DNA of 64,000 nt, taken from NCBI GenBank assembly GCA_026225945.1, contig JAMJFZ010001816.1:6813501-6877500 (forward strand), given 5' to 3'. Positions 23,830-34,053 of this stretch are shown in pieces. Both the position numbers and the translations under genes were made by a program. Numbering within the stretch: the stretch's first letter is position 1; the number at the start of each line of letters is the position of its first letter. Under the pieces are notes generated by a model. That model did no database searches. It was not told the DNA's origin and worked only from the letters and a program-made list of their open reading frames with translations. The DNA comes from Cricetomys ansorgei. Lineage: Eukaryota > Chordata > Mammalia > Rodentia > Nesomyidae.

Positions 23830-24260
23830 ATAAAACACTGAGGTCACCCAGTACACAATCCCAACGTGTGCAGCATACCAAGGCCACAAAAACTTCAAAT
23901 CCAAGAAAATGGCAACCATTTAGCAATGCTAAGATGACACGACATTAAAATTATCTGACAAGAACTTTAAAGCTGTTATGATAATGTGGTAGCTTCAAGC
24001 AGTCATAAACACTCCTGAATCCAACAAACTACAAAAAGGCACGGAAAATATAAACGAGCAAATGCAAATTTTGGGGTCAAGAAGTATTATAGTCAAAATT
24101 AAGTGATGGTATTACTATATTCAATATAAAAAGATACATCTATACTAACAGGCCCACCTTTATGACCACATATATAGATAGTATCATGAGCAATGCACAC
24201 AAAATATAGCTAGAGAAGTAAGAAGAAAAATGAGAACAATAGAAGAAAAACTTATGGGTA
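23830..24260 (+). mobile_element. Ancient L1M 5' region fragment, sense
   Basis: AAAATTATCTGACAAGAACTTT, AAAGCTGTTATGATAATG, AACACTCCTGAATCCAAC and GGAAAATATAAACGAGC parallel the stretch around the 5' end of L1M ORF1 in consensus order. It is very diverged and both ends are vague. Confidence 0.45.
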
Positions 24261-24826
24261 AAGAAGCCTATATGTTGCCATGATTCATAACTATTTATTA
24301 ATCTTACTTTCAAATAGCATGATGAAGCCTGAGCCTTTTACAGTTGGTAGAAATCTCTCCTCGGTCATAAAGAAGAGAAAGGTCCATTGTTAGGAAGTAC
24401 CATGGTGGCGATTGCACTTACAAAGAACCAGTCTAATATGTCTATTTGCATATCATTTGCATTTTTGTCACTACACCTGTCAATCAGCTCTAGCAGCTAG
24501 CAAATCAGGTAGCCCACTTGGGAAACTGGGCCAAAGGAAAACAACTCAAGGTGATCTAAAATGGATGGAACCCCGTGTGTTTATTTGATTTGGGGAGGGG
24601 ATATTTTTGAAAATTAATACTCTCTGAAAATACCTGATTAGGGTGCTTCACAAAACAACTTTTCATCTTTTAATTACTTTTGTTATTCATATCAAACTTT
24701 TTAGTTTTATTTTTGTTATTTCGTGCATAACTTTCAAATTATCATGGTACTTCCAAATAATAGTTTTTGGTTAAATGCTAAGAAACTCTTGGCCTGTATT
24801 ATAGCATATTCACACGATATATATGT

Positions 24827-24827
<1 letters not shown>
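24261..24827. other. Unique sequence with paired octamer words
   Basis: Two ATTTGCAT octamers lie at 24444-24451 and 24455-24462. Otherwise I see nothing recognisable. Confidence 0.5.

Positions 24828-24876
<49 letters not shown>
24828..24876. repeat. (AC)n(AT)n compound microsatellite
   Basis: About 18 AC units run directly into ATATATATAT. A short TATATATGTG block precedes it. Confidence 0.96.
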
Positions 24877-24877
<1 letters not shown>

Positions 24878-27539
24878 GGGAGAATTTAACAAGTTATAAG
24901 AGTCAGGATGTCTGAAAGATTCTTAGAAATGCTGAGGTTACAGACACAAATGACATCACCAGATAGAGGGACCCAGCGACAAGTGAAAGGAAAATTGTTA
25001 TTTCTAGAACAGAGCATCCAGAAGGTTGAGTGACAGTTCCTTTTAGATACGGTTTCAGGAGTTTCCTCCTGGTGCTTATATTTCAGTCTGGAAGATAAAA
25101 CCTCTGTGAATGATGACATAAGGAAAACTGTGCTTGCTTAATAATGAAGCTTCCAGAAGTGATGTTTCTTTGGGGGGTAATATCCAGTTATTGTGTCTGC
25201 AGAACCCTGGGAGTAAGGGGATGCTTAGTAATCATTATCACCATGGTTTCTCTGTGTTGGTGCTCTGAGAAAGGGTCTTCCCAGGCCTCTAGACAGCACA
25301 GCAGCCCTGACTGAAAAACAGTACTTTTTCCAAGAGCTACAATATTTAATTTCATTTATATCTAACTCTGCAAAATTAGCTTTTGCACAAGGACACACTG
25401 TGAGATTAAAATTTTGACCCCAATAATCTAAAAACTGTGATGTTGGCACCTAAAACACTCTGTAAGTTAGATGTGAAGTTGGACCCTTGTCATCTTCCCT
25501 GGAACAGGTAATCTCTGCCAGATACTTTCCATTAAATCTGTGAGCACACTAACATTCATTATGGGATAAGAGGCTAACCCAATCAACAAGTTTGCTTAAA
25601 ACGATAACCTTTCTTTGTTAAAACTTGTACACAAAAGAGATGTTGTATGGAAGTAAGGACTAAGGAAAAAAAAAACATTGTAGCAATTTGCTGAACATGG
25701 AGACTTATTGAGGATGCAGTCCTGAATAATACACACTAGCTTTGCTCTTCCCTCTTTAGTCTGTGTAGAGAAGCTATGAATCATTCATGGTCTCCCAGCT
25801 GAGAAGGGCTTCAAAGGGGATGGTTCTGATTGGATGTCCTGTGTGAATTGCCATGCTGCAGAATTCGCTACACCCCTAGCACTGGAGGGTGGAGGAAGCA
25901 CTTTCATCTGGGCCTCCAAAGTGTTTAGGGTCACAGTTCACCAGGAGATAACGATGTAGATGTACATTCAGAATTAGCTGCAGAGATACCTGTGTAGTGC
26001 GGTGTGGAAAAGTGAGCCAGTTAGATCCCCAGTGGATGCTGTGAATCAATTACTGTATTCTGAATACAAGGTTGGCTGCAGGGGATAAACAGATGTCAGA
26101 GAATTTTTTCCCTAATAAGACCCTGGTAATAGAAGAGCACTGTCAGCTTCATTTTGCATTAAAAATCTCATTTCCTCTTTATATGACCAATTTTATTAGT
26201 TTCCTAAACAATGATATTTTGTGCAATGATAAGCAGCGGCATGTGAAGGCTGTCACCAAGTTTTTGTATTTTTAGACGTTCTTACAAAAATCAAGAGAAA
26301 AAAAAAAGTATATCTAAAGTTACAACTTGAGCAAGTGCAGTAAAAATAGTTACTGTGTGGAGCATCCACATGGTGCTTGGTAATGAGTTTTTCATATGAA
26401 ATCAGAAGCATCAAAATTCTTAAGGAATTCACACAGTGTAAATTAAAACTAAAATTTAAGTCTCTCTGTGATTCCTTTTATCCTGTCATGGGATGGCACT
26501 AATATAAAATTGCTATGATTCCAGACCAAGTGGTATTTAACTTCTCTAAATAATTCCATTTTCAAAACCTATTGCATGTGAAGGTACCACTAGCCTAGCA
26601 TATTTCCTAACCCAAGCATCACTCTTTCACAGAAGGAAATTGGCGTCTGGGTCCTTCCTTCTATAGCCTTTGGAGGCCCAAATTGATGTCAAATGTCATT
26701 TTGAGGTATCTACTAATATCCAATTAACCTCTCCCTTCATCTGCAACTCTTCTGAAAGAGAGAGCATCTCCTTCAGGCTGTGGAACAGAAGATTTTCTGA
26801 ATAAGATTCCAAGTAGAGACAGCCTGTGAGGAGGTGATGTGAGTTCACTTTGCAATGTCTTCTATTGATTTCCCAAGAACACACTGTTTTAAGATTCACT
26901 GTTCTTGGAATCCTAGGAATGTGAAACCCTTTGTTCCAAACATCTAAAACCCAAGACTGCTCAAGGAGAAGGCTTTTTCTTTGCGGTGGGAAAAGACAAA
27001 CAAAAAAAATCAACAACAACAAAGGTCACATGGTAAAGGTGTTCATGTGACACAGACAAATTCAGGTAGGCTGGAAATTAGTGACATAAATCACATGTAT
27101 GTTACAATGTGTGTTACATATATAGCATACTATTGTAAAAGTCAAACATGTTGATTCATTTAATGTTACTTATTTTCCTATTGCCTACTTATGTGAGGCC
27201 ATTATGCATTCTGTAGAGCCTCTCCAACTGTGTTGGCTGCACGGGACAGATAATGGACTTATCTTTTCCTGTACAAGGTTGGGTAGCCCAACCCAGTGAG
27301 CACTCACAAAATGTAAAAAAAGACTTTGACAAAGCTTCGGCAGGTGGCGCTCTTCCCCTGGTATGGGGAAACAATCTCCTCCAGGTGGTTTCCCTGTGGA
27401 ATATACAAAATTAGGGTGACATGATCAAGCAAACTGAGATTGTAATTGTTAAATATATTCACATGTTTTTAAAGAAAAACAGAGTTCTGTCAAAAGCTCA
27501 GTTTCGACTGTTGCCTTCTCCCAGGATTCTGCCTCCATT
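24877..27539. other. Unique sequence, nothing recognised
   Basis: 2.6 kb without a clear SINE, LINE or LTR. The longest frame is 108 codons on the minus strand (26696-27022) with no recognisable domain. Confidence 0.45.
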
Positions 27540-27638
27540 TTATTTTAAGTTGATGCTCTTCACTAAGGTTTGAGTTTTGAGGAACTTATTTTAATTTTTA
27601 ATCTGGTGCCCTTCACTACTGGTTTGAATTTTGAGGAC
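27540..27638. repeat. Diverged tandem duplication, ~53-bp offset
   Basis: TTATTTTAAGTTGATGCTCTTCAC... is followed by TTATTTTAATTTTTAATCTGGTGCCCTTCAC.... TGCTCTTCAC (27554) matches TGCCCTTCAC (27607), and GGTTTGAGTTTTGAGGAAC matches GGTTTGAATTTTGAGGACC at the same 53-bp spacing. Confidence 0.75.
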
Positions 27639-28366
27639 CTCCAACGTTTATCATTACTTCAAACATTTTCCCACAGATAATATTCCAAAAGATTTCTTCA
27701 AACAAGATGAGTGGCATTATTTATTGACCCATTGGCTTATATTAGTTAATAATGGATTAAGGAAAGGTGAAAAGTAAATCTGCAAGATTATTGACATATT
27801 GAGTATTGAATCATTATTCATTGCCAGGGAAAAAGAGAAGTGAAGCGGGCAGTAGACTCTGTACAGAGCTTCAGAGTTTGCTCTCGGTGTTATCACAACC
27901 ACAAAGGCTACTTGGGAGATTGAAACCAAGGGCAGATCCACACCCTTTACTATAAACGTCAGCATCTTCCTACAATAATATACTCTATTTATTGTTAGGA
28001 CATCATGCACGTCCTTTTGTGTCTAGAATACTAGATTTTTTATAGATAGTAGAGTACATTTCCAATTATTTATTTTGATCTATTATTTGATAAGGCAGAC
28101 CATGATTTATATATTACTTAGAAATTAAGTTGTTGTAGTTTGTTACGTTAGTTGGAAGCTAAGTTATTGTGAAAGTTACTGTAATGTCCGAATGCAAGAC
28201 TACGAGTCATTAATTCAGTATAACAACATGCAGAGCACATAGTAGGTGCCTAGTGATGCTCTTATGTGGATAATCATAAACAAACAGCGAGGAAAATGAA
28301 TGAAAAATACTTAATTCCTTTTGAGCAGCACCACATGGTAAACAGTGGACCTGTTTTTAAGACAAT
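27639..28366. other. Unique sequence with a possible MIR trace
   Basis: AGAGCACATAGTAGGTGCCTAG near 28235-28257 resembles the 'gcacatagtaggtgctcaat' line of MIR elements, but too little remains to be sure. Confidence 0.35.
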
Positions 28367-28400
<34 letters not shown>

Positions 28401-28540
28401 TTCAAGGCAGGGTTTCTCTGTTGTAACTCTGCTGTCCTGAAACTCACTCTATAGGCCAAGCTGGCCTTGAACTCACAGAGATCTGCCTACCTCTGCCTCT
28501 GGAGTGCTGGGATTAAAGGCATGTTCCACTACCATCTGGC
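28367..28540 (-). mobile_element. B1 SINE, antisense
   Basis: A (GTTTT)n tail complement leads into CAAGGCAGGGTTTCTCTG, CCAAGCTGGCCTTGAACTC, CTCTGCCTCTGGAGTGC and TGGGATTAAAGGCATG, and ends CATCTGGC. It has the TTGTAACTCT variant at 28421. The flanks TTTAAGACAATGTTTT and TTTAGGTCAGTGTTTT look like an imperfect target-site duplication. Confidence 0.94.
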
Positions 28541-28668
28541 TTTAGGTCAGTGTTTTAAATATTTGTTTCAACATGTTCTCATCATTCTTACATAGGCTTA
28601 ATCAATGAATTTTGATATCCACTTATTGTTAGGCAAGGTAGAGTAGAGACATTTCAAAATACAACAGT

Positions 28669-28956
28669 GTCATTTTCTTTGTAAATAGCTGAGTTATAAT
28701 CCATTATGTAAATGTGCCATGATTTCTTTATCCATTCTTCTGTTGAGGGGCAACTAGGTTGTCTCTGATTTCTTGCTATTTTGAAGAAAGCCGTTATGAA
28801 CATAGTCGAGTAAGTGTCCTTGTGGTAGGATGGAAAGTCCTTTGGGTATATGCCCAGGAGAGGTATGACTGGGTCTTGAGGTAGGTCGATTCCCAGTTTC
28901 CTGAGGAGTGGCCATAGTGGTATCCACAGTGGCTGTACAAGTTCGCACTCTCACCA
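28669..28956 (-). pseudogene. L1 ORF2 C-terminal fragment, inverted
   Basis: Reversed, it carries the ORF2 stretch around the complement of GGGTATATGCCCAGGAG and TAGGTCGATTCCCAGTTTC, equivalent to the 'LGIDLP..P.IP.L.GIYP' region. Stops interrupt it. It has no endonuclease or reverse transcriptase domain and is dead. Confidence 0.8.
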
Positions 28957-30153
28957 GATTGGAGTGAAATCTGCAGGCAAATGTATTGAACTAGAAAAAT
29001 CATCGTCAACAAGGTAGCACAGACCCAGAAAGACAAACATGGTATGTAGAAACTTATAAGTGGATATTAGCTGTTAAGTACAGAACAGTTATACTACAAT
29101 CTACAGACCCAGAGAGACTATGTAACAAGGACGGCCCCAGTGGGAACTTAGGGATCTCCCTGAGACGGGGAAATAGAACAGATTTTGCAGATGGGCTGGG
29201 GGAGGATGGGAATGGAAACAGGAGGGATCAGGTGTGGGGAGAGAGGTGGAGAAAGAGTATATAGGGAGAGACGACCAAACTTGGGGGACATTTAGGGGGT
29301 GATGTGGAGACCTGCTTCAATGGAAACTCACTGGATACTATAGTGCAACCCTATCGAGTCCCTAGTAACTATAGACCATCTCCTGTAACCAGGCAAGGTT
29401 TCCAGTGGTGGGACTGGGACACCAACCCAGCCACAAAACCTTGAACCTACAACCCATCCGCCTGCAGCCTGTAGGATCTGTTGTGGCAGTGGAGGGGCAG
29501 AACCGCACACAAGGAGCAGGAGCCCATGCCTGACGCGCACACAAAGGGAGGGAGCCCATGCTTGACACCGCAAGACTGGCTATTCTGCTACCCTCTAAGG
29601 TCGTTGCTTAGCTCAGTTGTCATAGAGAGGCTTCCTCCGGCAGCTATTGGGAACAGAGGCAGAAGCCCATGGTCAAACACCAGGCAGAGCTCAGGGAACC
29701 CCAAGGAATTGCGGGGACCAGCAGGATCGAGGACACCCGGAGAATAGGCCCCACAGAGTCAACTGACCAGGACATAGGGGCTCACAAAGACAGAAGTAGC
29801 AGACACAGAGCCTGCATGGGTCTGCACCAGGTCCCTTTCATATACCTTATGCTTGTCTGGCTTGGTGTTCTCGTAGAACTTCTAAAATTTGGAATTGGTG
29901 GTGAGGGGTGTGTCTCTAACCCTTTTATTTACATTTGGGACCTTTTTTTTTTCCTGCTGGGCAGCCTCGTCCCTATGTGGGAAATTGTGCACAGACTTTG
30001 TTCCCTCTTGTTATGCCCTGTTTGGTAATCTTGGGAGACCTGCCCTTTTCTGAGGGAAAGCAGGCGTAGGGTGGGGGTGGATCTGGGGGGGAGGAGAGAT
30101 CGGGGAGCATGAAGAAGAGGAAAGATAGGAGACTAGAGTCTCAACATCTCACA
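28669..30153 (+). mobile_element. Second L1 (Lx-type) insertion with 5' inversion
   Basis: The sense part starts near 28957 with GAAATCTGCAGGCAAATG and the ACCCAGAAAGACAAACATGG line. It then has CAGACCCAGAGAGACTATG and a 3' UTR matching that of the insertion at 6943 block by block to about 30153. The reversed part (28669-28956) holds the adjacent ORF2 segment. The breakpoint lies about 90 bp further upstream in L1 coordinates than in the other copy, so this is a separate event. TCAAAATA occurs at 28654 and 30154, but the left one is not flush, so I treat that duplication as doubtful. Confidence 0.8.
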
Positions 30154-30924
30154 TCAAAATAGCATCTACTGAAGCGATTTAGAAACGTCATTGAAAATGT
30201 AAAATGACTGAGGCGTGACTTTCCTACGGAAAGAAATGCTCATTTGCTCCTTGACAGGCTTAATTACACAATTCGAGGGCTCAGTACAAAGTGGAAATGT
30301 AGCAGAAGGTTGAGCCAAGAGCAGATGCTGCGTGAGAATGCAGGCCTCAGGTCTGTGAAGCCCTCCTTGATTTCCAGTGTGCTGCATGGGTAAACCTATG
30401 CTTCATGAATGACAATGAGATCAGAGCCAAGTTGCTCTCCCTGGGAAGGAAGCCTTAGGGAGATCTGCCCTTGATTTGCTATTGTGACTTGACCATTAAA
30501 CAAAGACCTACTACCCACTTTCTATGGGCACAAATACAAGAGCACACAATAAAGCATCAAATATTAAAGTATTTCATATGAGCTTCTTTATATTCAAAGA
30601 TAACCAGCATCCTATATAAATACCAGAAAAATTTACCTTCAATAAGATACACTGATTTTTAAATGAGCGCAACTGTACGTAATTTTTTATTTTACAAACA
30701 GTCACACACACGAGATTCCATGTATCAGAGATAAAATTAAGCCAGGAACATAAAAGATATGTAATAAAAGCAATTCCCATCTATCTGAACAAAAGCAGAG
30801 GATTTATCTGAAAAGAATTATCACTTCATCTATATACGCAGTTTGGTTCCTGTATGTGTTTATTGATCAGTGCTATTTTCACAGTTCAGCACTAATTATT
30901 AATTTGTATATACAAGAGAATATA
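30154..30924. other. Unique sequence, nothing recognised
   Basis: Short frames, no recognisable transposon body. Confidence 0.45.
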
Positions 30925-31034
30925 CACATAGTTCTCACTGTTCTCAAGAGATTTTTTTTTTTTTGGTAAATAATGGTGTAAATGAGAGGCTCAAATTATG
31001 TTTCACTCTCAGTCCTTGCTTCACATTATAGAGT
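30925..31034. repeat. Copy 1 of a diverged 110-bp dispersed sequence
   Basis: TAGTTCTCACTGTTCTCAAG and ATGAGAGGCTCAAATTATG, then TTCACATTATA, recur in the same order at 36945-37053. I do not recognise the family. A T run of 14 interrupts this copy. Confidence 0.55.
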
Positions 31035-31337
31035 CATAAGTATGGGCAACATTGTAACTCTCATAATTAAGGCACCCATAATTCAGTGACAGTAGAGGTA
31101 TTTCCTGTTAGAGGAACACAGAGTGAAGACTTGGTCCCTAGATCCTGTTACATTTTAGCGCCAGGACATTAGCATCTCGAATATTTGAATGCAAGCACGA
31201 AAAGTTCATAAGGGGATGGGAAAGCAACAATAATGACAGATTCTGTAGAAGCTTGTCCTGAAAACTGTTGAACTGCTTCCAAAGCAAGAGGAGACTACAT
31301 GCTTTCTGGGCTCCCTTTCACATTCTTTGTAGTTATG

Positions 31338-31354
31338 AAAAAAAAAAAAAAAAA
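31338..31354. repeat. Poly(A) run
   Basis: 17 consecutive A residues without an evident retrotransposon body upstream. Confidence 0.9.
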
Positions 31355-31457
31355 GAAGCATGCAATACCAGTGATTTAGATTATTTTATTTCTTTGATTG
31401 TAAAGAAATGTTTAAAAAAATCTTTGTATGTGCTACATTGTTGTTGTTGTTGGTGGT

Positions 31458-31486
31458 GGGGGTGGGGGTGGCGGTGGGGGTAGGGG
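31458..31486 (+). other. Potential G-quadruplex motif
   Basis: Four G runs (GGGGG, GGGGG, GGGGG, GGGG) are separated by loops of 1, 7 and 2 bases, meeting the usual four-run pattern with loops of at most 7. It arises from a (GTT)/(GGT) expansion beginning at 31440. Confidence 0.8.
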
Positions 31487-31489
31487 TCT

Positions 31490-31785
31490 GTGGTGTGTGT
31501 GTAAGCCCTGCCATGCATGTGGAGGTCAGAGGACAACCTTGTGTGTGAGTCTTCATCTTTTGGCCTTTCTGGAGACAGTCTCTTGTTCACTACCGCTGAG
31601 TCCTCTGGCCCAGGAGGCCCCTGGATCCAGGTGATTCTTCTGTTTCCATCTCTCCTCTCACCATAGAAGCACAAGGATTACCAGTATGGTATGGTGTCCA
31701 GCTCTACATGCATTCTTGGATATGAGCTTAGATCCTTATGTTCAGATGGCAAGTTCTTTACACATTTAGCAACTGTCCCAGCCCC
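31490..31785 (-). mobile_element. Composite SINE (B4/B3-like), antisense
   Basis: GTGGAGGTCAGAGGACAACC is a B3-type line. GGAGACAGTCTCTTGTTCAC to CATAGAAGCACAAGGATTAC looks like a reversed B1-related module. The final GAGCTTAGATCCTTATG...CAACTGTCCCAGCCCC is a reversed tRNA-like head. The order fits a tRNA-plus-B1 fusion (B4 style). The family is uncertain. Confidence 0.55.
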
Positions 31786-33359
31786 TACATACATTTTATT
31801 TCATTTAAATATGATTTTTCTAAAGAGGGGCGAAGATGTGGTTTCTTCTTTCTACTTGTCCATTGGCCTTAGAACAGTTTGGCTTTTGTCCCTTAAGTGA
31901 ACTCTATTATTTTAAAATAATTAATGGAAACCAATAAAATAAATAAGTATCTCCTATTTGGTTAAATTCAATAGATGATATTTGGAATTCTCTATGGCTA
32001 ACCTATGTAGCAGGTACCTGAAGAATACCTGTGTGGTCAAGACAAAGATTCTTGCATTAAGGCACTCACAATCTATGAAAGCAAGAGTTCTTCTTCAGAT
32101 AGGTTACCCAGAATCCTGTGCTGGTAAGTACCCTAGAAAGCTGTATGCCAACACGGCAAGGCAATGACAGTCCCTGGAAAATAAGTCTTATGGGATTAGT
32201 AAGAATTCAAAAGTTTAACAAAGCAGAGGAGAACAGACTAAGAAAGTCTGGGGAAGTTTTTAGGAGAACACCTACAGTGGTTGCTCAGCAAGGAAGAGGC
32301 AGAGGCATATTCATAGGTGCAAAACCTGCCAGACCTCAGCAGAGGGGACCACTATCATGGCAAGCGCCATCCTGGACAGTGGAAGCTGAGCGTCTCATCT
32401 CAGGGGCTTTTATTGATGCCTAAGCTCCTCAGGTGTTCTACTGATACCACGTGCAGATCGTGAGCAATCAACATCTTCTACACAAAGCCCACACCTGCAG
32501 ACAACCTTTTTCCAACAGTGCACACAACAATATTTTTAAACATAACCAAAAATAAACTTCTGCGATAGTATTTTATTACTGTCTTTGAGATCTTAGAAGA
32601 AAAGAGAACATTTCTCACCAGTCCAAGTAAGTCTTCTCTTTCATCTATGGTGATGAAGGGTTGTGGATTAGGCTGTGGCATTGAATGTGCTGTACGTGAA
32701 GGAGATGACGATATTGGGATTGGGAAATAGAGATCAATGATACAAAGCACATTCTCGGTGTGAAATAATGTAGCCCAGATTTTGTGAACTGTTTCACCCT
32801 GATAGACATCAGGTGATGGTGGTAATGGAGGCAGTAGTATTGAAATGTATCTAAAACCACAGGTAAGAAGCATAGGTAGAGCTTTTCAAAGTAGATAAAT
32901 GTCCATTAAAAGAAAAGAATTTTTTTCAGCTGTGTTTTAACAGCTATTTTAAGGTACAGTTTCAAAAAACCATTTTCTTCAGTAAATAAAAAGATCTTCC
33001 TGCATTTCCACTTTCGGGTACAGATAGGTACAGATATAGATAGAATAAAATCAATAATGTTAAGTTAGCAAAGATACTTGCACTATATTTTTGATGTTTT
33101 TAAGAGACTAAGGGGTTTCAATGAAGGCTGTGTTAACTTGTGGTGCTCAGATTGTTGTGGAAATGTCAGAAATTTTTGCTTAAGTGTAAGAACAAAGGCT
33201 ATCCTTTATAATATAAACATCAACTTCCATCATGGATGTCACAGGCACAAACATCTATGAAAGCACTCTGTCTACATCACTCAAGTTGAACTGTAAAGGA
33301 ATCCCTTTCCTAGACTCTGACAATTCTCAGTGCAGGCAGAATTGAGCAAGCTCTGTGAT
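31786..33359. other. Unique sequence, nothing firm
   Basis: A 131-codon frame on the minus strand (32478-32873) has no recognisable domain. GCATTAAGGCACTCACAATC near 32055 faintly recalls ancient MIR/L2 lines. Confidence 0.4.
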
Positions 33360-33680
33360 TACTAATACCAAGTTTGAATGTCTGGCTTCTGACCTGTTGC
33401 TTTATTTTGTTCTTCGCATCTTATTCCTTGAGGCTTTCCCCACCCTTCCTGGTTTTACATCTTTCCTCCCGAGTATGTACATAACCTATTTGTTTGGCTC
33501 CCCAGACGAGGCTTCAGACCAAGGAATTGGAAGTTGCCGCCTCTTGACAGCTTGTGCTTTATTCTTCCCCCATAAAAAGCATCCTAAGTAAAGAACCCCA
33601 GCAGTGGCTTGTGTCGCTTCTGGGCATTCTTTTTGTTCTTGTGATCTGAAGTCCACTTATTGTGTTTTCTGTTATTTGGA
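33360..33680 (+). mobile_element. Possible LTR-like fragment
   Basis: The order CCCCCATAAAAAGCATCC, AAGTAAAGAACCCC and TTCTTGTGATCTGAAGTCC resembles the promoter-to-R/U5 end of an endogenous LTR. No TG...CA ends or internal region can be shown. It is a weak call. Confidence 0.28.
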
Positions 33681-34019
33681 GGTCATCAAACTTTGATCGC
33701 TAGTGGGGAGTATGGAGTTTTGCCTTGATCTTAGAGATCATACTAGAGGCTGATTTTAAAAAACATGTATGAAAGGTTTTATTTGAAAATGAAAAAAAAG
33801 TGCTATAATCTAGTTGTGTGAGGGTAAATGTTTCAGAATGGATGAGATTCAAAACCATACTAATTATAATTAATTTGTTATGGAAGAAAGCAACATTACT
33901 ACTGATACCCAGACTCCTAAATTCAATAGGGTTCATTACAGAGTATGGTTCCACTCTCCTGTTTACATTCTTTTGATCAGATGTGCACAAGCCTACCATG
34001 GATTTAGCATGTGTGTGAG

Positions 34020-34053
<34 letters not shown>

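Noticed and set aside
28235..28257. MIR copy
   Set aside because: Only about 20 matching bases, so not enough to annotate an element.
32478..32873. 131-codon minus-strand frame
   Set aside because: No recognisable domain, signal or splice context. The length is plausible by chance in 64 kb.
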